From contig QJNS01000338.1 in assembly GCA_004154925.1 (NCBI GenBank), forward strand, positions 1-64,000: DNA of 64,000 bases. The letters are read 5' to 3'. The notes beneath the pieces are model-generated. The model searched no databases, was not told the DNA's origin, and saw nothing but the letters and a program-made list of their open reading frames with translations. Positions 11,511 through 23,692 of the stretch are shown piece by piece. The position numbers and the translations under genes are program-made. The stretch's first letter is position 1. Each line of letters opens with the position of its first letter. This DNA is from Monosporascus cannonballus. Lineage: Eukaryota > Ascomycota > Sordariomycetes > Xylariales.

Positions 11511-12235
11511 ATGAAGCCATTCCTCTTACAAATACTGACTCTTCGCGCTGCTCTGGCTGCCGCTAGCCCGATCATTCAACAACAGCCTCTGGCCCAGTTT
11601 GAAGTTATGGCCGAACCAGAGGGCGCTCTTAAGGTTCCCGGGCACAACAACGCTACTTACGGCCCGGTGCCGAAGGTGGATCAACTTTTCTAGGTCGAAT
11701 TCCTTGATATCGCTCCGTCACCCATCCCGGTGTATAACATACCGTTTTCTTCCCTCGTCCCCAACCCTACATGCCTACCGACCTTCTTCGACTTGAGCTT
11801 GCTCATAGTTAACACAAAATTACCGCTAACATATTTTCCAGCGACCAATTTTTCTTCGTCTTCCTCCGCGGCAAAATCCCTCCATCCAAGAAAAAGGATG
11901 TGGAGCATCTTGACGGCCTCGCCAACGCAACCCTTAGTTTTACCCTCTCCGTTGTTTTTCCGGACGGTGAGCGTGGGGAACGCAGGACCTACACTATACC
12001 CCTCCGTACCAGGGCCTTTGGTGACGCAGCTCACCTCTCGATCCGCGATGCCGAGGGCGCGTTCGTGGATTACATAACCAGCAGCGGCCGCAACGACATC
12101 GTAACCGACTTCTCAATTCCGAGCGTGTTCGTACAGACGGGGATGTGGACTTTTGAGGTCGAGGCTAGGCTTGGAGATGGGACTTGCTTGTTTGCCATGT
12201 CGTTGACGCAATGGTTGGAGGGGCGGCCTTGGTAG
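11511..12235 (+). pseudogene. Small secreted protein gene with one in-frame stop
   Basis: The ATG at 11,511 starts a signal-peptide-like N-terminus (MKPFLLQILTLRAALAAAS). Exon 1 is 11,511-11,731, an intron with GTATAA donor, GCTAAC branch site and CCAG acceptor spans 11,732-11,841, and exon 2 is 11,842-12,235. Splicing joins the frames smoothly (PSPIPV then DQFFFVFLRG) and predicts about 204 codons. Codon 61 (11,691-11,693) is TAG, one C-to-T change from CAG. No other lesion was seen, so the gene is one substitution from intact. I do not recognise the family. The exon 2 part looks like a beta-rich extracellular domain without Cys pairs. It could be a recently lost secreted factor. Start and intron are my choice from motifs. 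Confidence 0.65.
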
Positions 12236-12322
12236 TCGACGAGTTCTGTTAGTGCTGCTGATTATCAGCCTGATGCGAGAGCATTCAAAAGGTTCGGATC
12301 TGGTCTACTACTATCACATTGT

Positions 12323-12484
12323 CATGGAAAAGGGCACCCCTAGCTGGGGTCTTCGGGTGATTATTGTTCCTTTCCGAAGCCCTATTTCAGTGGATTACCC
12401 ACACCAAGTGGGATCACCGCTTCCTAGCTTCCTACAAGTCAATATACCCTCAAGAGATGTGTATCTGCTCCTTAGTAAGTGTGA
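12323..12484 (+). repeat. Dispersed 162-bp repeat, copy 1
   Basis: This matches 26,492-26,653 over 162 bases with four mismatches and no gap, by direct alignment. It starts CATGGAAAAGGGC and ends AGTAAGTGTGA. It holds short inverted repeats (ACCCC..GGGGT and CCCAC..GTGGG) but no terminal inverted repeat, and no target duplication was found. A 53-codon frame is open in both copies. This copy is intergenic; the other lies inside an intron. Confidence 0.9.
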
Positions 12485-12647
12485 CAGCAAAATATCCTAA
12501 AGGAGGACGAGACTTGTACGCAAAAAGTACGGCACAATAACCCTCGTTCCACTCCACTCGCAAGCTCCTTAGGTTGAAAACGAGGGCATTTCCAGTCCGC
12601 AAGGAACAGCAGCACAATTCAGCATGGGTGGGTTATCTAGTCAAGAC

Positions 12648-14056
12648 TTAAGTATACAGAATGTTTCGGCGCTGCTGAAACTCGAGAGCATTTATGTCGG
12701 GATATTTCGCCGGGTTGTCAGCCGTGATGAACTTGGGCAGCGGACCGACCGAGACAGTGCGCTGCGTTTTGAAGAGATAGGCCATGGTAAACCTCTTCGG
12801 CAGGACGACCCCATCGGCCTTCTTCATCGGCTCCGGTATGGTGACCCTGTGCAAGCCGCCGAACAGCTTACCATTGGTCCAGCGCTGTAGCGTGTCGCCT
12901 ACATTAGCGATCATCTCTTTAGTGTCGGTCGGCGGCACAGTGACAAAGGTGCCGGGGCCGGACCGGTTCCCAACCTCCAGGCCGCCCGTGCTGCCCTGGA
13001 ACAGCAACGTGAGGATGCCGAAGTCCGAGTGCGGCGCGATGTGGCTCGTGCGGCCGGACCTCATTTCCTCGATGGGAATCGGAGGGTAGTGGGTCAGGCG
13101 GAGGTTCGTAATTTGGAATGCAGCGCTCCACCAAACACCCGGCCGCGACGCCGAAGCCGGCCTCTAAAGCCTTGACCAGCGAAGGCAGATAGCGTTGCAC
13201 TGCTCGTAGAAGGCCCCCATAAAATGCCGGAAGCCAGCCATTTCGGGGCGCTTGGGCCATTTATTTGGATACTCTCGATCGTCCGCACGGCCTTGGTCAA
13301 GTTGCTCCTGCATGCCGCGATCAGCCTCGGGTGCTTCTAGAGGCACATTACGTTATGGGTGCATGTACAAAACCTTCGTGTCCGTCATAACTCTGATCTT
13401 TTCATCCGTGTGAAGCTTGGAGGTGTACTCGGTCGAGAGTCCCGTGTACCAACGCATAACTGGCTTAGACCCTGTTACGTTCGGTATTTCATTCTTTGCC
13501 TCAAGGGACTGGTCGAAGAACGTCTTGCTCTAAAAAAATAGCAAGGTCAACGGCTGTACGAATGTGCCTGGTGGCGCGATGGAGCGCGGGATGTAATTGC
13601 GTAACACGCAGAGACCTACGTGGCTAAACAGCCCCCATTTTCTTATAACTTAGCCCACGTGGTTAAGGACGTAATCTGCTGATACCAAACTCAACCGGCG
13701 GAGGGAGGACACGGCGCGGAAGACCCAACTGGGGACTGCTTCTTTTAGACTTGCTAGTTATGGAGGTATAATTTGTATGTAAAGCCATAGCCTAGCACGC
13801 CCATATGCCCTCTGGGAGGCTCGCGACCGCCTTGCGGCGCCCGGCGTTAATAACTACTACTACTACGAATGTACCTGAAAGGTGTCAACTAGACCAACTC
13901 AGTGAACAGATCATTCAGTTTTTGTTGCTCGAAGCCATGGCTGATAAGCTTGACGAAACCAGTCTCGCCAAAGCTGGACAGGAGCTCGTCAACGAACTGC
14001 TGGCGCTGCTCCTTGGGGCCTGTGGTGAAACGGCTCAAGTCCAGTGTTCGACGCAT
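12648..14056 (-). pseudogene. 2-oxoglutarate/Fe(II) dioxygenase (isopenicillin-N-synthase-like), degenerate
   Basis: The minus-strand N-terminus begins at the ATG at 14,056 with MRRTLDLSRF followed by FVDELLSSFGETGFVKL, typical of the N-terminal domain of this family. The C-terminal catalytic domain is readable at 12,648-13,100: THYPPIPIEE, the iron ligands H-x-D in APHSDFGILT, then NVGDTLQRWTNG and the distal iron-binding His in LHRVTIP. These enzymes oxidise small molecules using 2-oxoglutarate and oxygen, often in secondary metabolism. It is broken by a stop at 13,889-13,891, a poorly conserved middle (13,350-13,880), a one-base loss near 13,187 and a one-base gain near 13,107. It is clearly non-functional as it stands. 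Confidence 0.8.
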
Positions 14057-14131
14057 ATTGGCAACGGCGAGGAGGATGATATGTGTTAAGATTATATCCA
14101 GAACATGTCAGACCCAGCTGAAGGCGAAGTC

Positions 14132-14344
14132 TGTTAGCTAGGCCTTGGCTTAGATAGGGTTGCTACTAGTGGAGATCGCTATTTGTATCCTCCGGTACAG
14201 CTTTCTCTTAGTTGTAACTGTTTTATGTGTATTTAAGGAGGTTTCGCAACCCTCCCTTTCCAGACAGGACCTCTTAGAGGTCAACCTGATAATATCCTTC
14301 TTCTTCAGCCATATATGCGTCAGTGTGTGATGTCAGGGCTCATA
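14132..14344 (+). repeat. Ty1/copia-type LTR remnant
   Basis: The sequence starts TGTTAGCTAGGCC. It aligns with the reverse complement of the copia LTR at 29,289-29,508, sharing ACTGTTTTATNTGTATTTAA, an AGGTCA-containing stretch and TGTGTGATGTCAGGG. The last bases (CTCATA) replace the expected CTCACA. No matching target duplication was seen. It is probably an old solo LTR. Confidence 0.7.
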
Positions 14345-14818
14345 ATATATCGCGTTGCGGTTGGGGTGGCGCGTTAATGGGGTGAATGGGGTGGAGCATT
14401 ATGGGGGTGGTTGGGTTAATATGTTTAGCAGCTAAAAAAAGGGGTTAATCTGTCGGCAGATAGTGCTATCAGGTGTTGCCGGCTGGAGGGTCTAGGCTGC
14501 AGGATGCTGCCTGGGACACCCTTTGTCCACAGAACTGTAACGAACCTGTCATACATCCACCTGGAGGTATGAGCAGTATCCGAAATGGGGTCTTGATTTG
14601 CAGGTAACAATAGGGCGAGGAATGATTTGGGGGTCTGTTCGTTAAAGAGATTTGCGGACTCTTCCCATAGAAGAGAATTGATTCTCTGGCTATAGGCTTA
14701 GATTGATAGCTAAGGAAGAAAGACCAAAAAAGTGACTATCTACAAAGGAAATCTTTATTCTTATATCCTTCTCCTCCTCCTATTAAGGTTGTGCTGGATC
14801 TAATGGATCTATGTGATC
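14345..14818. other. Island 2 distal intergenic region with G-rich cluster
   Basis: There is no gene. 14,355-14,420 has repeated TGGGGTG-like G runs on the plus strand, able in principle to form a G-quadruplex. The region ends at the TA before the terminal repeat at 14,821. Confidence 0.45.
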
Positions 14819-14820
14819 TA

Positions 14821-16176
14821 ACCTCGGACCCTACCTAATGAATTACCCTAGCAATGAATAGCCAAAACACATACAAATTGATAATAACCTGCATGCTCCA
14901 AAGTCTTTTAATAACGCAATAACGTATTACTTGATAAAATGAAGCTATTTAGGCTATTTAGATTTGCGCTGCCTTTTTTTAACAGCCTGTTTTTTAATAT
15001 AACTGTTAATTAAAACCTGATTACTAGCTTTTATAGGCTTTAAATATTTAATAACTTTGTTTTTAGCCAACCTGATATCTGATAAATTCGCAAAAATCTT
15101 ATTCGGTTACTTAATAATAATTTGGCGTTTACGATTTTCGTATTTTTCGAATTTCGTTTTTAAAAACAGATTATTGTGACACAAAATAGTATTTTCGATA
15201 TTAAGATTATTAAATTCCTTTGTAATTTTAATTACTACTTTTCGTATATTACGAAACACCTCCGCCTGATTACGTAAGGCCGTTTATATGTTCTTTCGTA
15301 ATTTTAAAACCTTATAAGAAAAATATACGATTTCGTTTTAATTATTACTTATTTATTTTAGAGATATTTTCGGCTTCAAAATTAGCTAGAGTGTTATTTC
15401 GGGACTATTTAATATTATTTCGGGTTTAAGAAAAAATAAGCCGGTATAACGCCATTTAACATTAATATTTTTGTCGGTAAAGGCGATTTCAGCAGCCTTG
15501 TAATACGTTTTTAATATACGGCGTTTATATTCGGAAATTATTATAAATAATCCGCCGGTCTTTTGCAAAATAATACGATATTCCCTTTTAAGGACGGAAA
15601 ATACGTTATTATTAAATAGATAAAAGTTATTATTCAAATAAAATAAAAATATATAAAAGCAACTATATTTTTAAAACATTTCTATATAAAAATAGAGGAT
15701 ATACATATATAATATAGCTATTTAAAATAAACAACCGTTATTTATTATAAAAACGGGATTTAGTTTCTGAATTTGTTTTAATTATTTTAACGTAGTAATA
15801 TTATTAATTTATTTTTTCGACATTAACGTATATTTGGTTTTTTTTTATTTTTTGAATAATTAATATTTTTAAATGGGGAAATTATTAAAAATATATACGG
15901 CCGTACTTTTTCCGTATATAAAGCCGATATATTCGAAAATAAATGCTTATAATATTACTCCTGATTTTCCAAGTTTTGCGCGAACCGTTTTCGAAAATCT
16001 TACGACCGTTCTATCAACTTATTCCCTTTTTTGGACGCCCGTTTTATCCATATTATATTCGTTTTCAAACTTAATTTGTATTTGGTTCGGACGGCGGTAA
16101 AGAAAAGGAAAAATTCGCGGACGTCGTCGTAATTATATATGTTTAGGCGGTTCCGAGGCATAATTCGTCCTTTCTT
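14821..16176 (-). pseudogene. pogo/Fot1-like DDE transposase remnant with terminal repeat
   Basis: The left end carries the terminal sequence ACCTCGGACCCTACCTAATG directly after a TA, shared with the element at 9,816. Minus-strand translation reads, in order, a fragment with YNMDKTG (about 16,060), resembling the first-Asp NMDETG motif of DDE_1 transposases. At 15,386-15,637 it reads IILQKTGGLFIIISEYKRR, resembling the C-terminal region of fungal pogo-like transposases, then a basic tail. Stops and frame breaks are frequent. The 5' part is cut off by the gypsy LTR inserted at 16,177. An open frame at 15,386-15,637 is the best-preserved piece of this gene, not a separate gene. Confidence 0.65.
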
Positions 16177-16572
16177 TATAACGGCTAGGGGGTTTAACTA
16201 ACTATTAAACCTTAGTCGTACGGGTTTATGTTAGCAGGAGTATCGTGGAAATCTAAGCAATAAATACAGTAATCGTATTACGTCTCGTAATACCAAAGGT
16301 GTCTTAGGTAACAATGTTATATTATAAGCTAAAGTTTTTTAAATTATAGAAATAATAAGCGTATATATTTTCGTTCTGGCTTAAGGTGTTTAAGCGGTTT
16401 AAACCCTTAAGCCCGTTAAGCTCTTTAAGTTCCTTTGCCGGCTTAAGGGACTTAAGATGTTTGGCACCTTAAAACCTTTAAGTCGGTTACGTAATTTCTT
16501 GGCGGTAGTCGAGGCTTATTTTTTCGTAAGCCCGACCGTTTGTAAAAAAACCAAGACCGTTAAGTCATAATA
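16177..16572 (-). repeat. 3' LTR of Ty3/gypsy copy C
   Basis: This is the same LTR family, about 396 bp, starting TATAACGGCT and ending GTCATAATA. The variable middle part (16,376-16,500) is a run of CTTAAG-containing palindromic repeats not seen in the other copies. Confidence 0.85.
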
Positions 16573-19500
16573 CGATTTCTTTTTTTCCAAGACTTTTGTC
16601 CTTAAAAATCAAATTATTCGTTTATTATTCCTAGTACGTAATTTTTTTTTTTTTTACTTTCGTTATGTCAAATTACGTAGAAAAATGTTATTTTCGTAAA
16701 CGTATTAACGTTTTAGTTTTAAAATATTTTTTTTATTTTCGCTGTAAAAAAGGGGTACAGAATGTAAAGTTATTTGGAGTTTTTTAAAATATGCGCACTA
16801 TATTTATCATTGCAGTCCTTATAATATTTTTGGTTTTTCAGAAATTAAATATCAAAAATTTCTGGATAAAAAAGATCTTTTAAAACGTAAAAAGAAATAA
16901 GTTCCCGAAATATTGTAAACCGCTGCTAACAAATTGGATCGTTTGCAAAAATAAAGGCGATTATTCCGTTATCGTAATATCGAAATACTTTATCAAAGTA
17001 TTAAAGGTGCGGAAATTATGGAAAAATTCGAACGCTTCAAAAAAAATAAGAATAATTAAAGGCCGCTATTACGGTTATTACGTTAACGCAAACCGTAACC
17101 GATTAGCCCGATATCCCGGCTATTAACTGGTTAGCCGTTAATTAAGATGTATTTATCGTTATTAATAAAAGTTTTTTAATAAGTATTAAGCGTTAATAAA
17201 GTTCTTAGCAGGTTTTCAGATATTTTCGAAATCCGAGTACTTTTTCCATTTAATTAGATATTAAGTAAATCCGTTTTATTCTTATATATCAAAAATCTTT
17301 TTTACTTTATATATTTATTCGTTTTCCATTTCCGTATCGTTTTATACCGTATATGCCTTAATTATATCTGCTCTTAATTGGAATAAAGAAATATAAAAAA
17401 TTTAATAAAATTTAAGTTTTAATAAAAGTTCTAATTAATAATTATTTTCTGAAATTTTCTTAATACTTTTGTATGAACCGATATATTTGAAATCGAATTT
17501 TTTATTAAGTCGTTTTATTTGGATATTTTTTATAACGAAAAAGCTATTTTTCCCTTTTCGAACATCAATTCTTTTAACTTTTTTTAATTATAATATTTGC
17601 TTCTTTAATTCCGTATAAATTCCAGTTGCGTTTTTATTTCTTAATGTAATTATCGTAAGTATTTTGATATAAAAATTATTTTAATATAAATTAAGTTATC
17701 GTTACGTATTTTTGGGTAAATATTTAGAATATATTTAAAATTTATATTTGCAAATATTATCTTAATATTTTTATAATAATTCATATTATAAGTTATTTAT
17801 GTAATTAATAATTTTTCAACTTAGTTATTTTGTTCGTAATTAATGTAATATTATAAATAAGTTTTTAAGGTTTAATTTATTCGTTTTTTATTTATTTATC
17901 TAAAGTTTAAATACTTTATATAACTTATAATTTAAGCCGATTTATGTTATAAGGCTTTGCTAAAACTCAAATGCAAATATCGATCCTTTATTTGAAATAG
18001 TTTCTAAGAATAATCCGTATATATTAAAAATATATATAAAGAAAATATATGTTATTTATTTAACATTTATATTTTTCTAATATAATAAAAAATAAAAAGA
18101 TTTCGTAAATCGGTCGACGGTTACGAAAATATTATCGTAATATATATCTGTAATTAAATCTTTTAATATAAAAAATTTAATAATGAAATTAAATATAATT
18201 AAATATTATAGTCACTTTACAATTAATAATAACTGTAATTCTTTATATAACTTATATCGTCAAATCTTTATTTTGGCGTAAATATCGTATTACTATATAA
18301 TTTTTTATACCTTTAATTTTATTTTTTTAAAAAATATATACGTTAAAACCGTTTTAAGGTTTTGTAAATCCCTAGATATCCGTATAATTAATATTTGTAT
18401 ACTTTTCGTATTAGATTTTTCTGATATTGTTCTGGAATTTGTATTTTGTTCGTTTTTTAGTTTTCTAGAAAATTATTATTACATTATTAGATCTTTTAGT
18501 ATATATCGAAAGATATTGCCAGAATTATCGTAATCTGTCATAGGCGTAAATAATTTTTATAGTAGTATCGAAAATTATATAATTAATTTTAACCAATTTT
18601 TTTTCGAAATTTAATTATTTGTTTAAAACGTCCGTTTTGTTATCTTCTGAATTTTTCCTATAAATAATAACGAAGTCGAAATTCGTCAATTTTTTATATA
18701 TCTTAATTATCGTTTTATAAATTTCTTAGTCGTAATAAATCGGATAAAATTTTAATAATCCGTATAAACCTTAATCTAATATAAATTTTCTTTTAGGAAA
18801 TGTCTAAACTTTCGAAATGCTATAATAATAACCATAAATTCCTTATCTAGAATACCGGAATTAAATTTAGTTCTTTTTAATTTGTACGAAAAAATACAAT
18901 AAAATATAATTTGCCTTAATTATTTCATTATTTATTTATTACGTCTAACGCATAATTCGAAACATTAATTTCTAATTTAACGAAACGGTTTGGTTTATAC
19001 ATAATTAATATTAACTTGTTAATAATTATGTCCTTAATATCCTAAAATACTTTTTCGTATTTGGCGTTTATTTGAACTTTTGTTTTCGTAAAATTTATTA
19101 AAGGTATAATTATTTTGCTAAACTTTCAAATAAACTTCCTATAGTAATTAACGAATCCAAAGAATACCTGGACTTCCTTAACTATTGTTAACATTTGCCA
19201 TTTTTTAACTGCAGCGATTTTCTTAAGGTTTATCTTAATATATTCTAAGGTAATAATATATCTCAAATATTCTATTTCTTATTTATGGAATTAATTCTTT
19301 TCCGCATTAACAAATAACATTACGTTTTATAATGTTTAAAAAACGTTATAAACGTATCTTACGTATGCTTTTTCCGTTTCGAAAAAAATAAAAATATCGT
19401 CAAAATAGCAAACGACGAAAATATTAAGGTATTTTCGTAGCACATAATTTATTATCTGTTAAAAATTTATTAATACGTTCATAAATCCTATTATCGTAAC

Positions 19501-20190
19501 CAAATATTTAAATAATCCATATTTCATTCTAAAAATTATTTTTATTCGTATTTTTTCTTAATTTTAATAAGGTTATATTTATTTTTAAAATCGAATATTA
19601 TAAACCATATAGTTTCGTAAAATCGGTTTTTTATTTCCGTAATTAAAAGTAATAATGCTTAATCTTTAATAGTAATATCGTTTAGTTATCGATAATGAAT
19701 TATAAGTTACAATTTTCCGTTCTGTTTCGGCATAAAAAATATAAGGTATCTTATTAATAATTTCGAAAATCAAATCTATTTTTTTGTAACTAATCTTTTA
19801 GGTATTTTTTAAAAATACGTAATTCGTTTCCGCTAAAGTTATAAATGAAGTAAAATTTCGTCGAAGATCTTTTCTTAAAAATTATTTTATAATTTTATTC
19901 CTTATATTTTAATAATTTCGTATCGAGCTTTTTTTAAAAAGTTATTTATATTTATAATACTATAATGGCATATTAATTAGACTTTTTGATTTTTTGGGCT
20001 GCTATTGTTTTAAATCATTATTTAGTTGTTTTAGTTTCGTTTTAATAATAATAACGATACGTGGTATTTTTCTTTAATACCCGTTTTCTTTTTTGTATTT
20101 TATCCCTTTAGGTGGTAAGGTTTTTATCGTATCCTTATGCCTATATTCGTCGCTATTATCGATCGAATATTAAAATCTTAATTTTTATCA
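16573..20190 (-). mobile_element. Ty3/gypsy copy C internal 3' half, truncated
   Basis: The region is collinear with 54,675-58,300 of the complete copy F, covering 3' UTR, integrase, RNase H and reverse transcriptase in minus orientation. Homology stops at about 20,190 without an LTR, so the element is truncated or broken by rearrangement. It is heavily RIPed and has no usable frame. Confidence 0.8.
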
Positions 20191-23100
20191 GATGAATTTT
20201 ATTATTATATGCCAAACAGCGGAAATTGCTTATTATTATATATATATTAACGTATAGTTTATTTACAATAATTTCGAAATAATATTTAAACAAATATTTT
20301 AAGATTTCGATTTTATATATATAATTTAATAAAGGTTAATGAAAATATATTTATATATTTTAAAACTTCTTAAACCTGATATTTATTAAATCTTAAAACC
20401 GTTATTAAAAAATATATAATATTATTCGTTTTTCTTCTTATATTAAAATATAATAATAAAAATATCGATACGAATAATACGAATTATTAAATAATAAATT
20501 TTTAGAACTGTAAAGTAAACGTTGTTGATATTATAAATTTAACCGGCATATATTTTTTAAAAAATTATACAATTTGAGCCGTTAGCTGTTTTTAGAAATT
20601 TATGATTTATAACCATTTACGTAATATAAATAATATTAGGAATATAATACTTTTGTCGTCCTGATTAAAGGAAATATAAAATTACGATATATTTTATAAT
20701 ATATATTATGTTGATACTAATTTTATGATATTAAACGAAAAAAAATCCGTAATTATACGTAATTAGCTGCCGAATAAATAACCTTATATAAAAATTAAAT
20801 TTTTAAGTACTGCGATATATTCGGTATTAATATTGAGAATTTCGGCCGTTACTTAGAATGTCCGATTATTATTATATTTATATACGATTTTGATATATAG
20901 GAATATCAAGAATTAGCCGAGAAAAAAATAAAGAAATCCTTAAAATTAACCGAGGACCTAATTATGCCGATAAAAGAAAAACGCGATAAAAAGAAAAAAG
21001 TTAAATCCGGCCGTTAACTTTTATTAAGGAAACTAAAAAGTCTTAATTAAAAAAATTATTAAACTTTTTAATAAAATAATAATAAAATATATATAGGCGG
21101 CTTTAAAAATATTAATTAAAACCATGTGCCGATAAATATTAATTTTATTTACAAAACATTAAGGTTATAAAACATAATTAATAAGGATTTATTATAAATC
21201 CGGGGTTTTAAATATTTCGAATTAATATTTGAAAAAAAACGGATATCGAAATAATTATATTAATAACGAATAAATAGCTTTTTTAATATTAGCGAAAAAT
21301 TATTTATATTATTTATATATTTATATAATTAATTTTTTACCTTAACTATTTGATTCGAAGTAAAATGCCTTAAAAGTTAAAACGGATTAACATATTTTAA
21401 GAATTAATACGATAAATTCGAAAAAAAAACCGGATAATAAAATTTAAAATATTTTAATTCGGTTTCGTAAATTACAAGCTATAAGTTAAAAAGATAATTT
21501 GTTAATAACCGCAATAAATTATTATCAAAATTACGTAATATAAAATTCCGTTAATTTTTTTAATTTAAAAAGTATATTATATATTTATTACAGAATATAA
21601 TTAATCCGGATTAAAACAAACTAATATCCCGTTCCAAGTTTAATAAATTAAAATTAATAAAAATAACGAATTTAATAAGTAAATAATATATTAATAATTT
21701 TAATTAATATTATATAAATATTTATAATTATTACGTTTTATAACCGTAATGTCGTACCGAAACCAAATACGTTTTTTATTATCAGCCTTAATTAAAACCG
21801 GCAAAATTTTGTTTTTTATTTTTTAATTTAATAATATTATTATTTTTTAATTTGTTATTAATAATACTATCCAATACATATTATTTATTTTTAACGCGTA
21901 ATTTTTTGATTTCGATAAAAATTATTATTTCGATTTTTTTTCCTATATATTATTTATAACGTTAAGTTACAGATTATTATATTTTAGCGATACCGGCGAT
22001 TCCGGTATTAATATAAAAGCAAACAAATTATATAAATATAAGTTCAGTAGTAAGAGTAAAGTTAGAAAATTCAAAATATATAGGAATGATAAGTTTTACG
22101 TTAATATTATAAATAAGAGGGATAAAATAAATTCTTAATGAAAATTATTTAATACGTTATAAATTATATATATAGATATAAGCGTTACTATAACCGAAAT
22201 TACGATTTCAAATCGTAAAAACGTATAAATTATATGCCTGTTTAATATTTAAATTATTAGGATTACCGTTAAATCGTTAAGTATTAATTTAAATCGAATA
22301 ATAGTATACGGTATATTTTAATTAAAATAAAACGCGATTTAAAGCGGCTTTATAATTTTTTCCGTTATTTATTAATTTTGTAACGTAATAATAATTTATA
22401 ATTTATATAAATTGCTTTGCAGTATAAAAATATAATAATATTATTTTATATTAAGCAAATTCCTTTTTTACGAAAAATTATTTATATTTTTCATAAAATC
22501 GCAAATCCAATTCTTTTAATATATTATATATGACGTAAAAAATAAGCGATTTTTCAAAATGTTCCAATATTGCAATTTATTAAAATTAAAGACCGCTTTA
22601 ATTAATTGGATTATATTTTAAATTAAATATAGATTTTTAATTTTATTTAATTTATTCGGAAATTTATTAGATAAGGACCGTCAAAATTTAATAAGAATAA
22701 ATATTTGTTTTTCCTTTTTATTATTAAACGGAAACGATTATATAAAAAACAATTCGTTTGCCTATTATTTATATTAAAATTTTACTATTTTCTAAATAAC
22801 CGCCTTTACCGAATAGGGTTTTGGTTATTTTTATGCAAATATTTTTGAATTTAAAAACGTAAATATATAACGGAAATTAAACGCATATATATTATAATAA
22901 AATATAGCCGGAATTAGGTTATTACTTTTTTTAATATAATATTTTTTTAAATATGTTAAAATCGTTTTACGAATATATTTTTCGTTAAATAACGCGTATT
23001 ATTAAGCCCTTATTTTTATTCGATATTACATATTAAAATTATTTTATTTCAAAAATTTAAAAGTAATATTTTAACGAACCGAAAATTAAAATTAAATTGG

Positions 23101-23476
23101 ATAATTATTTTGTTCTAATCGGGATTATTTGTAATAAATTATGTATTGTCTTTGTTATTATCCGAATTTGTTATATTGTTTTTTATTATAACTTTTATTA
23201 TCTTATAAGTAATACGGTTTTTATTTTACCGGGCCTAAGTTTTTTTCGTTATTTGTTTTGAAATAAACGGCTTAATTTTCTATTAATTAAACGTTTAACA
23301 AAACAAAAATAATATAATTTGTTTATAATTAATTGTATTTAATCTTTTATAATTATTAACCGCTAAATTAAATTATTACTATAAATCCTTAATTAAAAAG
23401 TTTTACGATATATTGTATTATATTATTTAATTAATATCCTGAATATTTATGCTTAATTTAAAAGTAATAATAAATA
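20191..23476. other. RIPed AT-rich repeat DNA, unassigned
   Basis: Dense stops occur in all frames. One lysine-rich plus-strand stretch can be read near 20,900-21,020 (EYQELAEKKIKKSLKL, then KRDKKKKVKSGR), which suggests a dead coding sequence, but I cannot place it in a family. It continues after the solo LTR at 23,482. Confidence 0.45.
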
Positions 23477-23481
23477 TAACG

Positions 23482-23687
23482 TGTGAAAATACAGCCCCTA
23501 TAAGGATGAGGCTGGTAGCCGACCAGCCACCGATCAGCCACCGACCCACTCACTAGTATAAATCCACCATCAGGCAGCTAGTGGGAAACGCTAGATGGAA
23601 GTAACCTAATACACTTACTTCTTGGAATCTGCTTTACGACTGATCGGAGATCACCTCACCCAGCTCACAACTGTCCATTATCTTACA
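23482..23687. mobile_element. Solo LTR, 206 bp, with 5-bp target duplication
   Basis: The sequence begins TGTGAAAATACAGCCCC and ends TATCTTACA. It is flanked by perfect TAACG repeats (23,477-23,481 and 23,688-23,692). A TATA-like AGTATAAATCC lies in the first half. It has normal composition inside RIPed DNA and differs from the LTRs at 11,080 and 44,541. Confidence 0.9.
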
Positions 23688-23692
23688 TAACG

